From Bacteroidota bacterium (GTDB taxonomy: Bacteria > Bacteroidota > Bacteroidia > Bacteroidales > Tenuifilaceae), in contig JAEXVC010000111.1 in NCBI GenBank assembly GCA_023406715.1, positions 1-21,361 of the forward strand: a stretch of 21,361 nucleotides of DNA. The letters run 5' to 3'. The notes below the pieces were generated by a model that had not been told where the DNA came from, did not search any database, and saw only the letters and a program-made list of their open reading frames with translations. A program made the translations under genes and the position numbers. Positions 1 to 8,214 of the stretch are shown in pieces. Positions within the stretch are counted from its first letter, which is position 1; every line of letters begins with the position of its first letter.

Positions 1-699
1 TGTTTCTTCAAGAATTGTTAAGAGAGCCCCCATTTTATTTTGCCCTTTCAAGGATGTTTTCCTCAGATTCTTACCTATTCGGCCTATAATTAATCCTGCA
101 AAAGGTAGTACTAGAAGTACAAATAATGTAAGTTGTGGGCTTATTATGAGCAACCCTATCAGGTGTACAATTATGATAACAGGTTCCTTAAATACCATTT
201 CTAAGGAACGGATTACCGAAACCTCAATTTCATTTACATCATTAGTCATTTTACTAATTATGTCACCTTTTTTCTCTTCGGATTAATATCCTAGGGGTAA
301 ATCTATTATTTTTAGGTAAAGAGCATTTCTAATATCTCTTAGTACTCCAGACCTAATTGGCGCCAAATGGTAAAGTGCAAGGTAGGTGAAAAAGTTTTTT
401 AGAAAAGAAGCGATTAAAACAAGAGCAATTACAAAAAGGAGTGCAGATGCTTTATCGTAGGTTTTTATTAAGTGGCTTAAAATATAGTTTAGGTTTTGAG
501 TAACAGACTCTGTAGTTAATTCTAAAACAGGTTTTGTTTCAACTAGCGGAACATTTCCGAAGAGTAATTGTAAGAACGGAATGAGCATTGCCAATGAAAA
601 CAATGAGAATATTGCTCCAAGCAAATTGCTGAATATATTAATAAATACATGCCATTTATATGGAAATAAATACTTTATAATTCTTGAATACTGATTCAT
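1..699 (-). pseudogene. MsbA-like ABC exporter, 5' part, interrupted by an in-frame TAA (or a sequence error)
   Basis: The 5' end of an ABC-type multidrug/lipid exporter (transmembrane domain first, ATPase beyond the window edge). ATG is at 697-699. Residues 1-138 start MNQYSRIIKYLFPYK and hold two hydrophobic stretches (about 20-50 and 85-112), as in the membrane domain of MsbA-like half-transporters. The frame then meets TAA at 283-285. The same frame continues with no shift for 94 more codons to position 1, reading SEEKKGDIISKMTNDVNEIE and onward, which is the normal continuation of this family (LPLGY-F/Y-SEEKKGD in relatives, from memory). So one codon, probably an aromatic one, has become TAA; TAT or TAC to TAA needs one change. 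The ATPase motifs are outside the window. It lies 62 bp downstream of purB and has its own -7 box. It could be a true pseudogene, a recent nonsense mutation, or a base-calling error. Confidence 0.85.
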
Positions 700-729
700 T
701 TATCGTGATGTTGTTAATTTGTTGAGTGT

Positions 730-737
730 CAAATGTA
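730..737 (-). promoter_or_regulatory. -7 promoter box of the ABC exporter gene
   Basis: On the minus strand the sequence reads TACATTTG, a full match to the Bacteroidota -7 consensus TAnnTTTG, 31 bases before the exporter ATG. No good TTTG -33 box is seen at the usual spacing, so the call rests on the -7 element only. Confidence 0.45.
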
Positions 738-761
738 GGAAAAATAATAAATTGTTAATAG

Positions 762-2108
762 CTACTTTATCCCTAAATAATTCATAGGAGTGATTTTCTT
801 CAATTCTTCTTTAACGGATTCTGCAATATTTAATCCTTCAACAAATTGAACGAAATTTGTTTGTGTAATGGCTTTATTTGTTCTTGTAAGTTCTTTTAAC
901 GCCTCGTAAGGATTTGGATACCCTTCTCTGCGTAGAATTGTCTGAATAGCCTCGGCAATAACCATCCAGTTATTTTCTAGGTCAGCGGAAATAGCATTGG
1001 TATTTATGATTAGTTTATCAAACCCTTTTGCAATAGATTTTAATGCAATAATGGTGTGGGCAAAAGGAACACCTATATTTCGCATTACAGTTGAATCAGT
1101 TAAATCTCTCTGTAAGCGTGATACTGGAAGTTTTGCCGCAAGATGCTCTAGTATTGCATTGGCCATTCCAAGGTTTCCCTCTGCATTTTCAAAGTCAATA
1201 GGATTAACCTTGTGTGGCATTGCCGAAGAGCCAACCTCGCCTTGCTTAATCTTCTGCTTAAAGTATTCCATTGATATGTACGTCCAAATATCTCTGGAGA
1301 GGTCTATCAGGATAGTGTTGATTCGTTTGGTAGCATCAAAAAGAGCGGCCATATTGTCGTAGTGCTCAATTTGTGTAGTGGTTTGCGAGCGGTTAAGCTT
1401 TAGCGAGACGTTCACAAAGTTATTGGCAAAGTCAACCCAATTTATTGCTGGATATGCTACAAAATGAGCATTCAAGTTTCCTGTTGCACCTCCAAATTTA
1501 GAGGAGTATGGGATTGATTGTAAATGTTTTAATTGAACCTCTAATCTTTCGACAAATACTCTAATCTCTTTTCCAAGTCGGGTGGGAGAGGCTGGTTGTC
1601 CGTGTGTATGGGCAAGCATTGGAATATCGGCCCACTCATTTGCAAGATTATTAAGTTTCTGAATGAGATTGTTAATTAATGGGTAATAAACATTTTGAAT
1701 TGCATCGCGAAGCATTGCAGGAAATGCAGTATTGTTGATATCCTGCGATGTTAACCCGAAATGGATAAATTCCTTGTGCTCCGTTAACCCCAATGCATCA
1801 AATTTTTCCTTGAGGAAATATTCTACGGCCTTGACATCGTGGTTGGTAACGGATTCAATTTGTTTTATGCGTTGAGCATCGCTTTCGTTGAAGTCCGCAA
1901 CTATTTGTCTTAACTTATCAAAATTAATAGATTGAAAACTTGCTAGTTGAGGTAAAGGAATTCTGCAAAGGGCAATGAAGTATTCTACTTCAACCCAAAC
2001 CCTATATTTAATTAGTGCGAACTCTGAGAAGTACTGTTGAAGTTCTTCCACTTTATCTCTATACCTACCATCTATAGGCGAAATTGCGTTAAGCGATGTA
2101 AGTGCCAT
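762..2108 (-). CDS. purB: adenylosuccinate lyase
   Basis: Cytoplasmic enzyme of purine synthesis. It cleaves SAICAR to AICAR and adenylosuccinate to AMP, releasing fumarate in both steps. The 448-residue protein has the length of the E. coli-type PurB. The fumarase/aspartase superfamily signature GSSAMPHKVNPIDFENAEGN lies near residues 292-311 and includes the flexible loop with the catalytic serine. HTHGQPASPT near residue 167 carries the catalytic histidine region, and TSQDINNTA near 118-126 is a second substrate-binding segment. The N-terminus (ALTSLNAISPIDGRY) is typical, so the ATG at 2106-2108 is well supported. It is probably transcribed from its own promoter; the exporter gene follows 62 bp downstream. 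Nothing is unusual in the sequence. Confidence 0.98.
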   Translation of the reverse strand: MALTSLNAISPIDGRYRDKVEELQQYFSEFALIKYRVWVEVEYFIALCRIPLPQLASFQSINFDKLRQIVADFNESDAQRIKQIESVTNHDVKAVEYFLKEKFDALGLTEHKEFIHFGLTSQDINNTAFPAMLRDAIQNVYYPLINNLIQKLNNLANEWADIPMLAHTHGQPASPTRLGKEIRVFVERLEVQLKHLQSIPYSSKFGGATGNLNAHFVAYPAINWVDFANNFVNVSLKLNRSQTTTQIEHYDNMAALFDATKRINTILIDLSRDIWTYISMEYFKQKIKQGEVGSSAMPHKVNPIDFENAEGNLGMANAILEHLAAKLPVSRLQRDLTDSTVMRNIGVPFAHTIIALKSIAKGFDKLIINTNAISADLENNWMVIAEAIQTILRREGYPNPYEALKELTRTNKAITQTNFVQFVEGLNIAESVKEELKKITPMNYLGIK

Positions 2109-2124
2109 ATTTTAAAAATTTCCT

Positions 2125-2156
2125 CAAAGTTACTAAACAAAGCCTAGAATCTGAAA
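2125..2156 (-). promoter_or_regulatory. purB promoter (Bacteroidota type)
   Basis: On the minus strand a -7 box TAACTTTG lies at 2125-2132. A near-consensus -33 box TTTC (consensus TTTG) lies at 2153-2156, with 20 bases between them. The purB start codon is 16 bases downstream of the -7 box, leaving a very short leader. Confidence 0.55.
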
Positions 2157-2208
2157 TATGATTTTACTATTGGTTAAATGTTATATACAAAGGTGATGTT
2201 TGCAAGGA

Positions 2209-3246
2209 CTAATTGCCAAGTAAAAACTCAACAGTATCCAACCCATCTGCATAGTCGTCAATTTTGGGCGATTGAGTTGTGCCAAACGGTATTGCTCGTG
2301 GATGTGAACCTGCATTGCCCACGATGCACTGTACTTTTTCTTCGTTCAGGTTGATGTACTCCACGGCACCCTTTAGTGTGCTGTATTCCTGATAGAACAA
2401 AACCCCAACAGGCGATTCAATTGCCTCCGAAGGTGTTACCAGCAAATAGCCAGTATCGAGGTGAATCACTTGGTTCATTGTGTATATTGCCCTGTTGTAC
2501 TCGTAATTGTTAGCGTATTTATTCTGGTTTATAAGATGGTTCCAATTAATAAAACTATCGAGCATTGGAGTAAAGTTGTAACCTTGCGGCACGAGCAGTT
2601 TGGAAACATTCCTGCAACCGAGCCCAAAGTAGTTGAAAATATCGTTGCTTAGTTGCTCAAAATCACATGTAGTTTCGTTTCCAGTTATAATTGCTATGCT
2701 ATTCCTGTGCTTGCGAATAATGGTTGGGTAGTTTTTGAAGTAGTAATCGAAGTAGCGTGATGAGTTATCGCTGCCAGTTGCAATTACAGCATCAAAACCC
2801 TTTAGCTGATTATCGGTAATTTCGATATAGTTTGTAAATTCTGGCTCAATCTGGGTAAGCATTTGTGTAATGGTGAGCATAAGATTCCCATCCTTAGACG
2901 AGAATTTGCCCAGAAACTTATTGCCGCTAATCAGTACACACAAAAAATCATGGAAACCAACCAACGGAATATTCCCAGCCATAATAACGCCAATTGTTTT
3001 AGGTGATTGAGCGTTTAGTTTGTCAATTGAATATCTGCTTAACCACTCCTCAATTGTTGCTCTATTCAGCCACTGTTCTGCTATTGCGTTAATTGAATTA
3101 CGAACATTCACAGGGGTAAACCAAGGGTTATGGATATGCGCATTTTCAATGACATTGTTTAGTGCAGAATTGGATTTGAGAGCTGATTCCGCAATCATTC
3201 TTTCGCCTAATTGGCAAAACGCATTAATCCTTTTATCTATTGTCAT
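2209..3246 (-). CDS. LuxC-type acyl-CoA reductase
   Basis: Member of the LuxC family of NADPH-dependent acyl-CoA (or acyl-ACP) reductases, which reduce a thioester-bound fatty acyl group to an aldehyde. The family sits in the aldehyde dehydrogenase superfamily. The reactive cysteine is in GLGCRNVSK, residue 211 from the start chosen here. TIGVIMAGNIPLVGFHDFL and VIATGSDNSSRYFDYYF are nucleotide-binding and core segments of the family. I chose ATG at 3244-3246 (MTIDKRINAF) over an upstream in-frame TTG at 3256-3258, because the TTG would fall almost on the predicted transcription start. No LuxD or LuxE genes are nearby. Stand-alone copies occur in many Bacteroidota, where the physiological substrate is not established, as far as I know. 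Length is about 345 residues, shorter than the roughly 480 of Vibrio LuxC. Confidence 0.85.
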   Translation of the reverse strand: MTIDKRINAFCQLGERMIAESALKSNSALNNVIENAHIHNPWFTPVNVRNSINAIAEQWLNRATIEEWLSRYSIDKLNAQSPKTIGVIMAGNIPLVGFHDFLCVLISGNKFLGKFSSKDGNLMLTITQMLTQIEPEFTNYIEITDNQLKGFDAVIATGSDNSSRYFDYYFKNYPTIIRKHRNSIAIITGNETTCDFEQLSNDIFNYFGLGCRNVSKLLVPQGYNFTPMLDSFINWNHLINQNKYANNYEYNRAIYTMNQVIHLDTGYLLVTPSEAIESPVGVLFYQEYSTLKGAVEYINLNEEKVQCIVGNAGSHPRAIPFGTTQSPKIDDYADGLDTVEFLLGN

Positions 3247-3267
3247 ATCCAATATCAAAATTTACTG

Positions 3268-3275
3268 CAAACCTA
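3268..3275 (-). promoter_or_regulatory. -7 promoter box of the acyl-CoA reductase gene
   Basis: TAGGTTTG on the minus strand matches TAnnTTTG exactly and lies 21 bases before the chosen ATG. No clear -33 TTTG is found at 19-21 bases upstream. Confidence 0.45.
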
Positions 3276-3484
3276 AGGCAAATTTTAGTTTTTTGAGTTG
3301 ATGCCAACCTATTTTATTGATAATTTGTTCTGAAGGTTGAATGTTTTAGCTTTTTTAAACTTTTCTGAATGATTAGATAGTTTAACTTTGGGTTGTCTGC
3401 AGTAAGATGATTTTTTACACTTCATTTAAAACATAGATATTAATATAAAAATTGGATTTAAGAATAAAGTAATCTGTTACCAGT

Positions 3485-4732
3485 ATGAAAATTGGAGCGT
3501 TATATAAGGAGATTTTTAGAATATCGATTAACTCGATATTCGCAACCAAGTTAAGGTCAATTCTTACTATACTTATCATTGCCTTAGGTATTATGGCATT
3601 GGTGGGCATTTTAACAGCCATTGATGCCATAAAAGGGAGTATCAGCAACCAATTTGCCATGATGGGTGCAAATACTTTCACCATTCAAAGCCGTGGAATG
3701 CGAGTGAATATTGGAGGAAACCGCTATAGAACCAAGAACCATCCTTACATTAGCATTAAACAAGCCAGAGAATTTAAGGAGGTATTTACTTTTCCTGCCG
3801 ATGTTTCAATATCAATTTGGGCTACTGGTGCAAGCACCATTAAGTACAAATCCAATAAAACAAATCCAAATATCAACGTTAGAGGGGTTGACGAAGGATA
3901 TTTAAAAACTGGAGGTGTGGAAATTGGCCGTGGTCGTAATTTCTCCCCACAGGAAATTCAAGATGCCCGTAACGTAGCACTCATTGGCGATGAGGTTGCT
4001 CGCAAACTTTTCCTTAAAAATGAGGACCCTATAGACAAGGTAATTAGTGTTGGAGGTGGAAAGTACCGGGTTATTGGTGTTATGAAATCGAAAGGAAGTG
4101 GATTTGGCGGAGGTCCCGATAGGTCGGTGGCTATTCCCTACACAAACGTTGCGGTATATTTTTCGCGTCCCAATATGGACTACGCTATAAGCATTCAGCC
4201 CCGCGATCCCAAATTGCTCGACCATTCAATTAGCGAGGCCGAAGGAGTTTTCCGTATAGTGCGTAATTTAAGCGCTACCGATGAGTCCGATTTTAATATT
4301 GAAACCAGTGATAGTTTAGCTAAACTACTTATCGATAACCTAAGTTTTGTGTCAATTGCTGCCACAATAATTGGGATTATTACGTTAATTGGGGCTGCTG
4401 TGGGGTTAATGAATATTATGCTAGTAGCTGTTGCCGAGCGTACCCGCGAAATAGGAACGCGTAAGGCTATTGGTGCCAAATCATCAACCATTAAGCAGCA
4501 ATTTCTTTTCGAGGCAATTCTTATTTGCCAGATGGGTGGTGTGCTGGGTGTTATTTTAGGTATTCTTATAGGAAATATAGTTTCGATGATGATGGGAAGT
4601 CCTTTTATTGTTCCTTGGGGGTGGATTTTTGGAGGATTGGGACTTGCCCTAGCGGTAGGTTTAGCTTCGGGGTATTTCCCAGCGGTTAAAGCATCGCGCT
4701 TAGATCCAATTGAGGCATTACGTTACGAGTAA
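3485..4732 (+). CDS. MacB/FtsX-type ABC transporter permease
   Basis: Inner-membrane permease subunit of the MacB/LolE type, which acts by mechanotransmission rather than by forming a channel. The 415 residues show the standard plan: one N-terminal membrane helix (about 24-46), a large periplasmic MacB core domain (about 50-275), then three helices (about 285-308, 342-362 and 377-396). The FtsX-domain hallmark AERTREIGTRKAIGA follows helix 2, and the protein ends with YFPAVKASRLDPIEALRYE, a very typical tail. No ATPase (MacB-NBD/LolD-like) or membrane-fusion partner gene is present on either side, so the partners must be elsewhere. The gene is flanked by a divergent reductase gene and a strong terminator, so it looks monocistronic. 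Substrate cannot be deduced. Confidence 0.9.
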   Translation: MKIGALYKEIFRISINSIFATKLRSILTILIIALGIMALVGILTAIDAIKGSISNQFAMMGANTFTIQSRGMRVNIGGNRYRTKNHPYISIKQAREFKEVFTFPADVSISIWATGASTIKYKSNKTNPNINVRGVDEGYLKTGGVEIGRGRNFSPQEIQDARNVALIGDEVARKLFLKNEDPIDKVISVGGGKYRVIGVMKSKGSGFGGGPDRSVAIPYTNVAVYFSRPNMDYAISIQPRDPKLLDHSISEAEGVFRIVRNLSATDESDFNIETSDSLAKLLIDNLSFVSIAATIIGIITLIGAAVGLMNIMLVAVAERTREIGTRKAIGAKSSTIKQQFLFEAILICQMGGVLGVILGILIGNIVSMMMGSPFIVPWGWIFGGLGLALAVGLASGYFPAVKASRLDPIEALRYE

Positions 4733-4752
4733 TTTAGTGTTAAAGTATATAT

Positions 4753-4778
4753 AGCACGGCATTGGCCGTGCTTTTTTT
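4753..4778 (+). terminator. rho-independent terminator after the permease gene
   Basis: Perfect 8-bp stem AGCACGGC/GCCGTGCT (4753-4760 and 4765-4772) with loop ATTG, followed by a run of T to 4778. It starts 20 bases after the permease stop codon. Confidence 0.9.
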
Positions 4779-4887
4779 ATAATCGATCGTAAAAGAAATC
4801 ATAACTTGTCTTGAAGTTTTTACTAACTATTTTATGACTTTATGAAAATAATCAATTTATTGTCAATAAGTTATTTAATTATATATA

Positions 4888-6495
4888 ATGCAAAAAAAGA
4901 AAACAATAGAAAAACTCAAAGAATCATTCGGTAAAATTAAAGACGATGATTTTAGGTTTGATTTAATTAAGAAGCTCTTTGCTAGTAAAGACAATTCTGA
5001 TGCGTTGCAAGTACTGTCCGATAAAACTTGTAATGATTTAGACTTTGAAGAACTGTTTATGTTTCTTGATAGGACAACTTCCAGAGTAGGTCAGCAGTGC
5101 TTATATAATAGGTTGAGAACTATACCTAATGCGAATAGAAGTATTGATGATAAAAAGGAAAAACTTATTCAAAAACTTACCCACAATACCGATTTTAGAA
5201 TTAGTGTACAGTTACAACTTGAAAAACTAAATAGGAACGATGTTTACTATATCTCATCGTTATTCCAGGATGAGTATGAGAAGCTCCCAAAGTGGTTTTT
5301 TGTAATTCGTTTACTAGCCTTTACAAGTTTGCTATCTCTCATTCTTCTGCCACTATTCCCTCAGATGTTTTTTGTATTTCTGGCCGTTTTTGTTGCAAAT
5401 ATTGGATTTCATTACTGGAATAAGCGAAATCTTTACAAATATCTTGGATCAATTCCTCAACTTTTACTGTTAAACAGAATTGCAAGTAATCTTAGTAAGG
5501 AGGATGCGTTCAAAGAAATAAATCCTGATATTTCCAGTTCTATTCAAGTTATTAATCAGGTAAGGAATAGAATGTCTTTTTTTCGGCTTGAGTCTAATTT
5601 GCAAGGTGATGCCGAAGCACTATTCTGGGGAATATTAGAATTATTTAAAATAGCCTTCCTTCTGGAGCCTTTGCTCTTGTTTGGTGTACTCCGTCGATTA
5701 GATTCCAAAAGGAAAGATATTGAGGCTGTTTATTCCTTTGTTGGAGAGGTTGACATGTTAATTTCGATTGCTTCGGTGCGGAGCGGGCTCAATGTTTATT
5801 GTTTGCCAACAATTAATGATTCGAGAATTTTGGCCAACAACATTTACCATCCATTAATCCAGGATTGTGTTCCAAATAGTATTGATGTTGCGGATAAGTC
5901 AATTTTATTGACAGGTTCAAATATGTCGGGCAAAACATCATTTATACGAACAGTTGGAATAAATATGATAACCGGACTAGCAATCAATACATGTTTTGCG
6001 GAATCGATTACAATTCCTAGGTTGCGGGTATACTCTGCAATTAGAATAAGTGATGATTTAATGAACAGTAAAAGTTATTACTTTGAGGAGGTTTTAACAA
6101 TTAAAGAAATGATTGAGAAAAGTAATAGCGGAATACCCAATTTATTTCTTTTAGACGAGATTTTTAAAGGAACAAATACCACAGAAAGAATTGCTGCGGG
6201 AAAGGCTGTTCTTTCAGCGCTATCGAGAAATAACAATACCGTATTTGTATCAACTCACGACATTGAATTAGCCGATTTGCTATCCAACGAATATGAACTT
6301 TACCATTTTAGTGAAATCGTAAAGGATCACAATGTCGATTTTGATTACAAGTTAAAGGAAGGAAAGTTGAAAAACAGAAATGCCATAAGGATTCTTCAAC
6401 TAAATAACTATCCTAATGGTGTGATTGAAGAGGCTATTGAAATTACCAAAACACTTGATAGAATTATTGTGGCTAACAATGATTATAAACTTTAG
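4888..6495 (+). CDS. MutS-like ATPase with a membrane segment
   Basis: Protein of 535 residues with the ATPase core of the MutS family at its C-terminus: Walker A GSNMSGKTS (about 343-351), Walker B LFLLDEIFKGTNTTER (about 419-434) and the STHDIEL switch segment further on. The N-terminal mismatch-recognition domain (Phe-X-Glu) is absent. Instead a hydrophobic hairpin at about 136-178 (from WFFVIRLLAFTSLL to FFVFLAVFVANIGFHYW) predicts two membrane helices. A third hydrophobic patch is near 253-268. So this is not MutS proper and probably does not act in ordinary mismatch repair. Comparable membrane-bearing MutS-like proteins occur in Bacteroidota and are usually annotated only as DNA mismatch repair protein; their role is not known to me. 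The divergent deformylase gene follows 38 bp downstream and may be cotranscribed. Confidence 0.85.
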   Translation: MQKKKTIEKLKESFGKIKDDDFRFDLIKKLFASKDNSDALQVLSDKTCNDLDFEELFMFLDRTTSRVGQQCLYNRLRTIPNANRSIDDKKEKLIQKLTHNTDFRISVQLQLEKLNRNDVYYISSLFQDEYEKLPKWFFVIRLLAFTSLLSLILLPLFPQMFFVFLAVFVANIGFHYWNKRNLYKYLGSIPQLLLLNRIASNLSKEDAFKEINPDISSSIQVINQVRNRMSFFRLESNLQGDAEALFWGILELFKIAFLLEPLLLFGVLRRLDSKRKDIEAVYSFVGEVDMLISIASVRSGLNVYCLPTINDSRILANNIYHPLIQDCVPNSIDVADKSILLTGSNMSGKTSFIRTVGINMITGLAINTCFAESITIPRLRVYSAIRISDDLMNSKSYYFEEVLTIKEMIEKSNSGIPNLFLLDEIFKGTNTTERIAAGKAVLSALSRNNNTVFVSTHDIELADLLSNEYELYHFSEIVKDHNVDFDYKLKEGKLKNRNAIRILQLNNYPNGVIEEAIEITKTLDRIIVANNDYKL

Positions 6496-6533
6496 CGGTT
6501 TAAATCCATTTATTTGCAGACATAAATGTTGAA

Positions 6534-7025
6534 ATGTTGAAAACGCTAAAAGACTTACTGCAACTTGGCAATCCATTGCTTTACGAAGTTAGTGAACCCG
6601 TTCAGCAATCGGAGTTGCATTTGGTTTCTACTTGGGTTGCCGATTTGCATAATGTAATGCAGGAAATTCGTACTACCTATAACTTTGGTAGAGCCATTGC
6701 AGCACCTCAAATTGGTGTTCAGAAAAGGCTTATTTATGTTAATATCGATAGACCAATTATCATTATTAACCCCGAGTTCACCTATAAGAGCGATGAGATG
6801 ATTGAACTGTGGGACGATTGTATGAGTTTTCCGAATCTGTTAGTTAGACTTAAACGCCATAAAAGTGTTACCATTGAGTATTTTGACGAGAATTGGGAAC
6901 GCCAGCAATGGCGAGTCAGTGATGATTTATCGGAACTACTCCAGCACGAGTACGACCATTTAGATGGAATCCTAAGCACTATCCGGGCAATTGATAGCAA
7001 ATCGTTTAAGTGGAGACAACTTTAG
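6534..7025 (+). CDS. divergent peptide deformylase-like protein
   Basis: Peptide deformylases are metalloproteases that remove the formyl group from nascent peptides. All three motifs are recognisable in this 163-residue protein, but two deviate: GRAIAAPQIG (52-61, usual GxGLAAPQIG), DDCMS (94-98, usual EGCLS) and QHEYDHLDG (137-145, usual QHExDHLxG). The metal ligands (Cys96, His138, His142) and the catalytic Glu139 are kept, so an active hydrolase is plausible. The changed first glycine and the lost EG before the cysteine suggest a second, non-housekeeping copy with altered substrate. No fmt or other translation gene is adjacent, as would be common for a canonical def. The upstream ATG at 6526 is out of frame, so 6534 is the start. 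Confidence 0.8.
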   Translation: MLKTLKDLLQLGNPLLYEVSEPVQQSELHLVSTWVADLHNVMQEIRTTYNFGRAIAAPQIGVQKRLIYVNIDRPIIIINPEFTYKSDEMIELWDDCMSFPNLLVRLKRHKSVTIEYFDENWERQQWRVSDDLSELLQHEYDHLDGILSTIRAIDSKSFKWRQL

Positions 7026-7058
7026 TTTGCTTATTGTGAATTGAATTTGTTATCTTGT
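7026..7058 (+). promoter_or_regulatory. promoter of the VOC lipoprotein gene
   Basis: A TTTG -33 box (7026-7029) is followed after 21 bases by TATCTTGT (7051-7058), close to the -7 consensus TAnnTTTG. It begins directly after the deformylase stop codon. A transcript starting here would begin after 7060, which supports the ATG at 7092 as the start of the next gene. Confidence 0.45.
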
Positions 7059-7091
7059 TGGTTAATTTTTCGAACTCAAAAATTTGATTCT

Positions 7092-7613
7092 ATGATTAAA
7101 ATAATAGTGCCATTGGTTTTGGTTGTCCTTATTTTAGGCTGCAAACCATCAAATACGGAGTTTAATCAGCAGGCTGTAAATACCTCGGTGAAGGATACTA
7201 CCCCAAGGGTAACTGGAATAGGTGGGATATTCATCACTTCGGATGACCCGCAAAAAACAACCGAATGGTACAGTAAAAACCTTGGTCTAGCAACCGATGA
7301 GTACGGTTCGGTGTTCGAATTCCGTAGCGCGAACAATCCCGATGAGGTGAATTACCTGCGTTGGAGTGCTTTTAAAACTGGAAGCAATTACTTAAAGCCC
7401 TCAAAGAAAGAGTTTATGATTAATTACCGTGTTCAAAATATCGAGGGTTTGGTTCGTATGCTTCGCAATAATGGAGTTACAATACTAGATACCATTGCAG
7501 CGTACGATTACGGTAAGTTCGTTCATATACTCGACCCCGATGGTAATAAAATTGAACTTTGGGAGCCCGTGGACAGTGTTTTAACCAAGATGGGTGGCAA
7601 AACAACCAAATAA
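7092..7613 (+). CDS. VOC-domain (glyoxalase-fold) lipoprotein
   Basis: The start is taken at ATG 7092, giving MIKIIVPLVLVVLILGCKPSN, a lipoprotein signal peptide with lipobox LILGC. Longer in-frame readings begin at a TTG (7041) upstream of the likely transcription start. The mature protein (about 155 residues) holds one vicinal-oxygen-chelate domain: GIGGIFITSDDPQKTTEWYS, then LGLATDEYG, and the terminal strand VHILDPDGNKIELWEP. Cytoplasmic relatives are often annotated as glyoxalase/bleomycin resistance proteins. Here the lipoprotein signal puts the domain at the cell envelope, which is unusual for the fold. His occurs only in VHILDPDG, and the Glu of IELWEP is the usual C-terminal metal ligand. 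Substrate is unknown. A DUF1697 gene follows 15 bp downstream. Confidence 0.8.
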   Translation: MIKIIVPLVLVVLILGCKPSNTEFNQQAVNTSVKDTTPRVTGIGGIFITSDDPQKTTEWYSKNLGLATDEYGSVFEFRSANNPDEVNYLRWSAFKTGSNYLKPSKKEFMINYRVQNIEGLVRMLRNNGVTILDTIAAYDYGKFVHILDPDGNKIELWEPVDSVLTKMGGKTTK

Positions 7614-7628
7614 AAAGTCCGAGATATT

Positions 7629-8168
7629 ATGCGTTATATAGCACTACTCCGAGGTATAAATGTTGGTGGAAACAACATAATTAAGATGGAGGAACTAAGG
7701 GCTTGCTTTGTTGCAATGGGTTTTAAGGATGTTAAAACATATATCCAAAGTGGAAATGTGCTTTTCAGTTCCGATAATGATGATAAACCTGAATTGGTGA
7801 ATAGGATTGAATCGGAACTCTCACGCAGGTTTAACTATCAGTCCAAAATTGTATTGGTTTCGCAAAATCAAATTGAAAAAGTTATTAAGACTGCTCCTGA
7901 AGGTTTTGGTACAAAACCTGAGGAATTCAGGTACGATGTTGTTTTTCTTAAGGAACCTCTATCTTCAAATGAGGCGTTTCAGAGCCTGAAACTACGAGAA
8001 GGGGTAGATAATGCTTATATTGGAAAGGATGTTCTTTACCTGTCGAGGCTCATCAGTAGGGCAGGGCAGAGTTATTTGTCTAAAATAATATCACTTCCGG
8101 TTTATCAGTTTATGACCATACGGAATTGGAATACTACCACTAAGTTGTTTGAACTGATAGTAGAGTAG
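7629..8168 (+). CDS. DUF1697 family protein
   Basis: Cytoplasmic protein of 179 residues with the clear DUF1697 N-terminal signature YIALLRGINVGGNN (3-16), KMEELRACFVAMGF and TYIQSGNVLFSS (about 38-49). The C-terminus holds the family's other conserved part, MTIRNWNTTTKL (about 161-172). The function of the family is unknown. The gene lies 15 bp after the VOC lipoprotein gene on the same strand and ends at a terminator, so the two are likely one transcript. Confidence 0.9.
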   Translation: MRYIALLRGINVGGNNIIKMEELRACFVAMGFKDVKTYIQSGNVLFSSDNDDKPELVNRIESELSRRFNYQSKIVLVSQNQIEKVIKTAPEGFGTKPEEFRYDVVFLKEPLSSNEAFQSLKLREGVDNAYIGKDVLYLSRLISRAGQSYLSKIISLPVYQFMTIRNWNTTTKLFELIVE

Positions 8169-8196
8169 AAAAAAAGGCTGCCAAGTGGCAGCCTTT
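8169..8196. terminator. bidirectional terminator between DUF1697 and gapA
   Basis: Perfect 10-bp stem AAAGGCTGCC/GGCAGCCTTT (8173-8182 and 8187-8196) with a 4-base loop. The run of A before the stem gives a seven-T tract on the minus strand, so it should stop gapA transcripts well and DUF1697 transcripts to a lesser degree. Confidence 0.85.
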
Positions 8197-8214
8197 AAAT
8201 TTGTATATCAATTA

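Noticed and set aside
3247..3258. TTG start four codons upstream in the acyl-CoA reductase gene
   Set aside because: An ATG follows directly and the TTG lies at the expected transcription start.
3415..3684. 89-residue frame antisense to the permease start
   Set aside because: Shadow of the MacB-type gene; low-complexity hydrophobic reading with no family resemblance.
7041..7091. Longer N-terminus for the VOC lipoprotein gene
   Set aside because: It starts at TTG, overlaps the predicted promoter, and would hide the lipoprotein signal.
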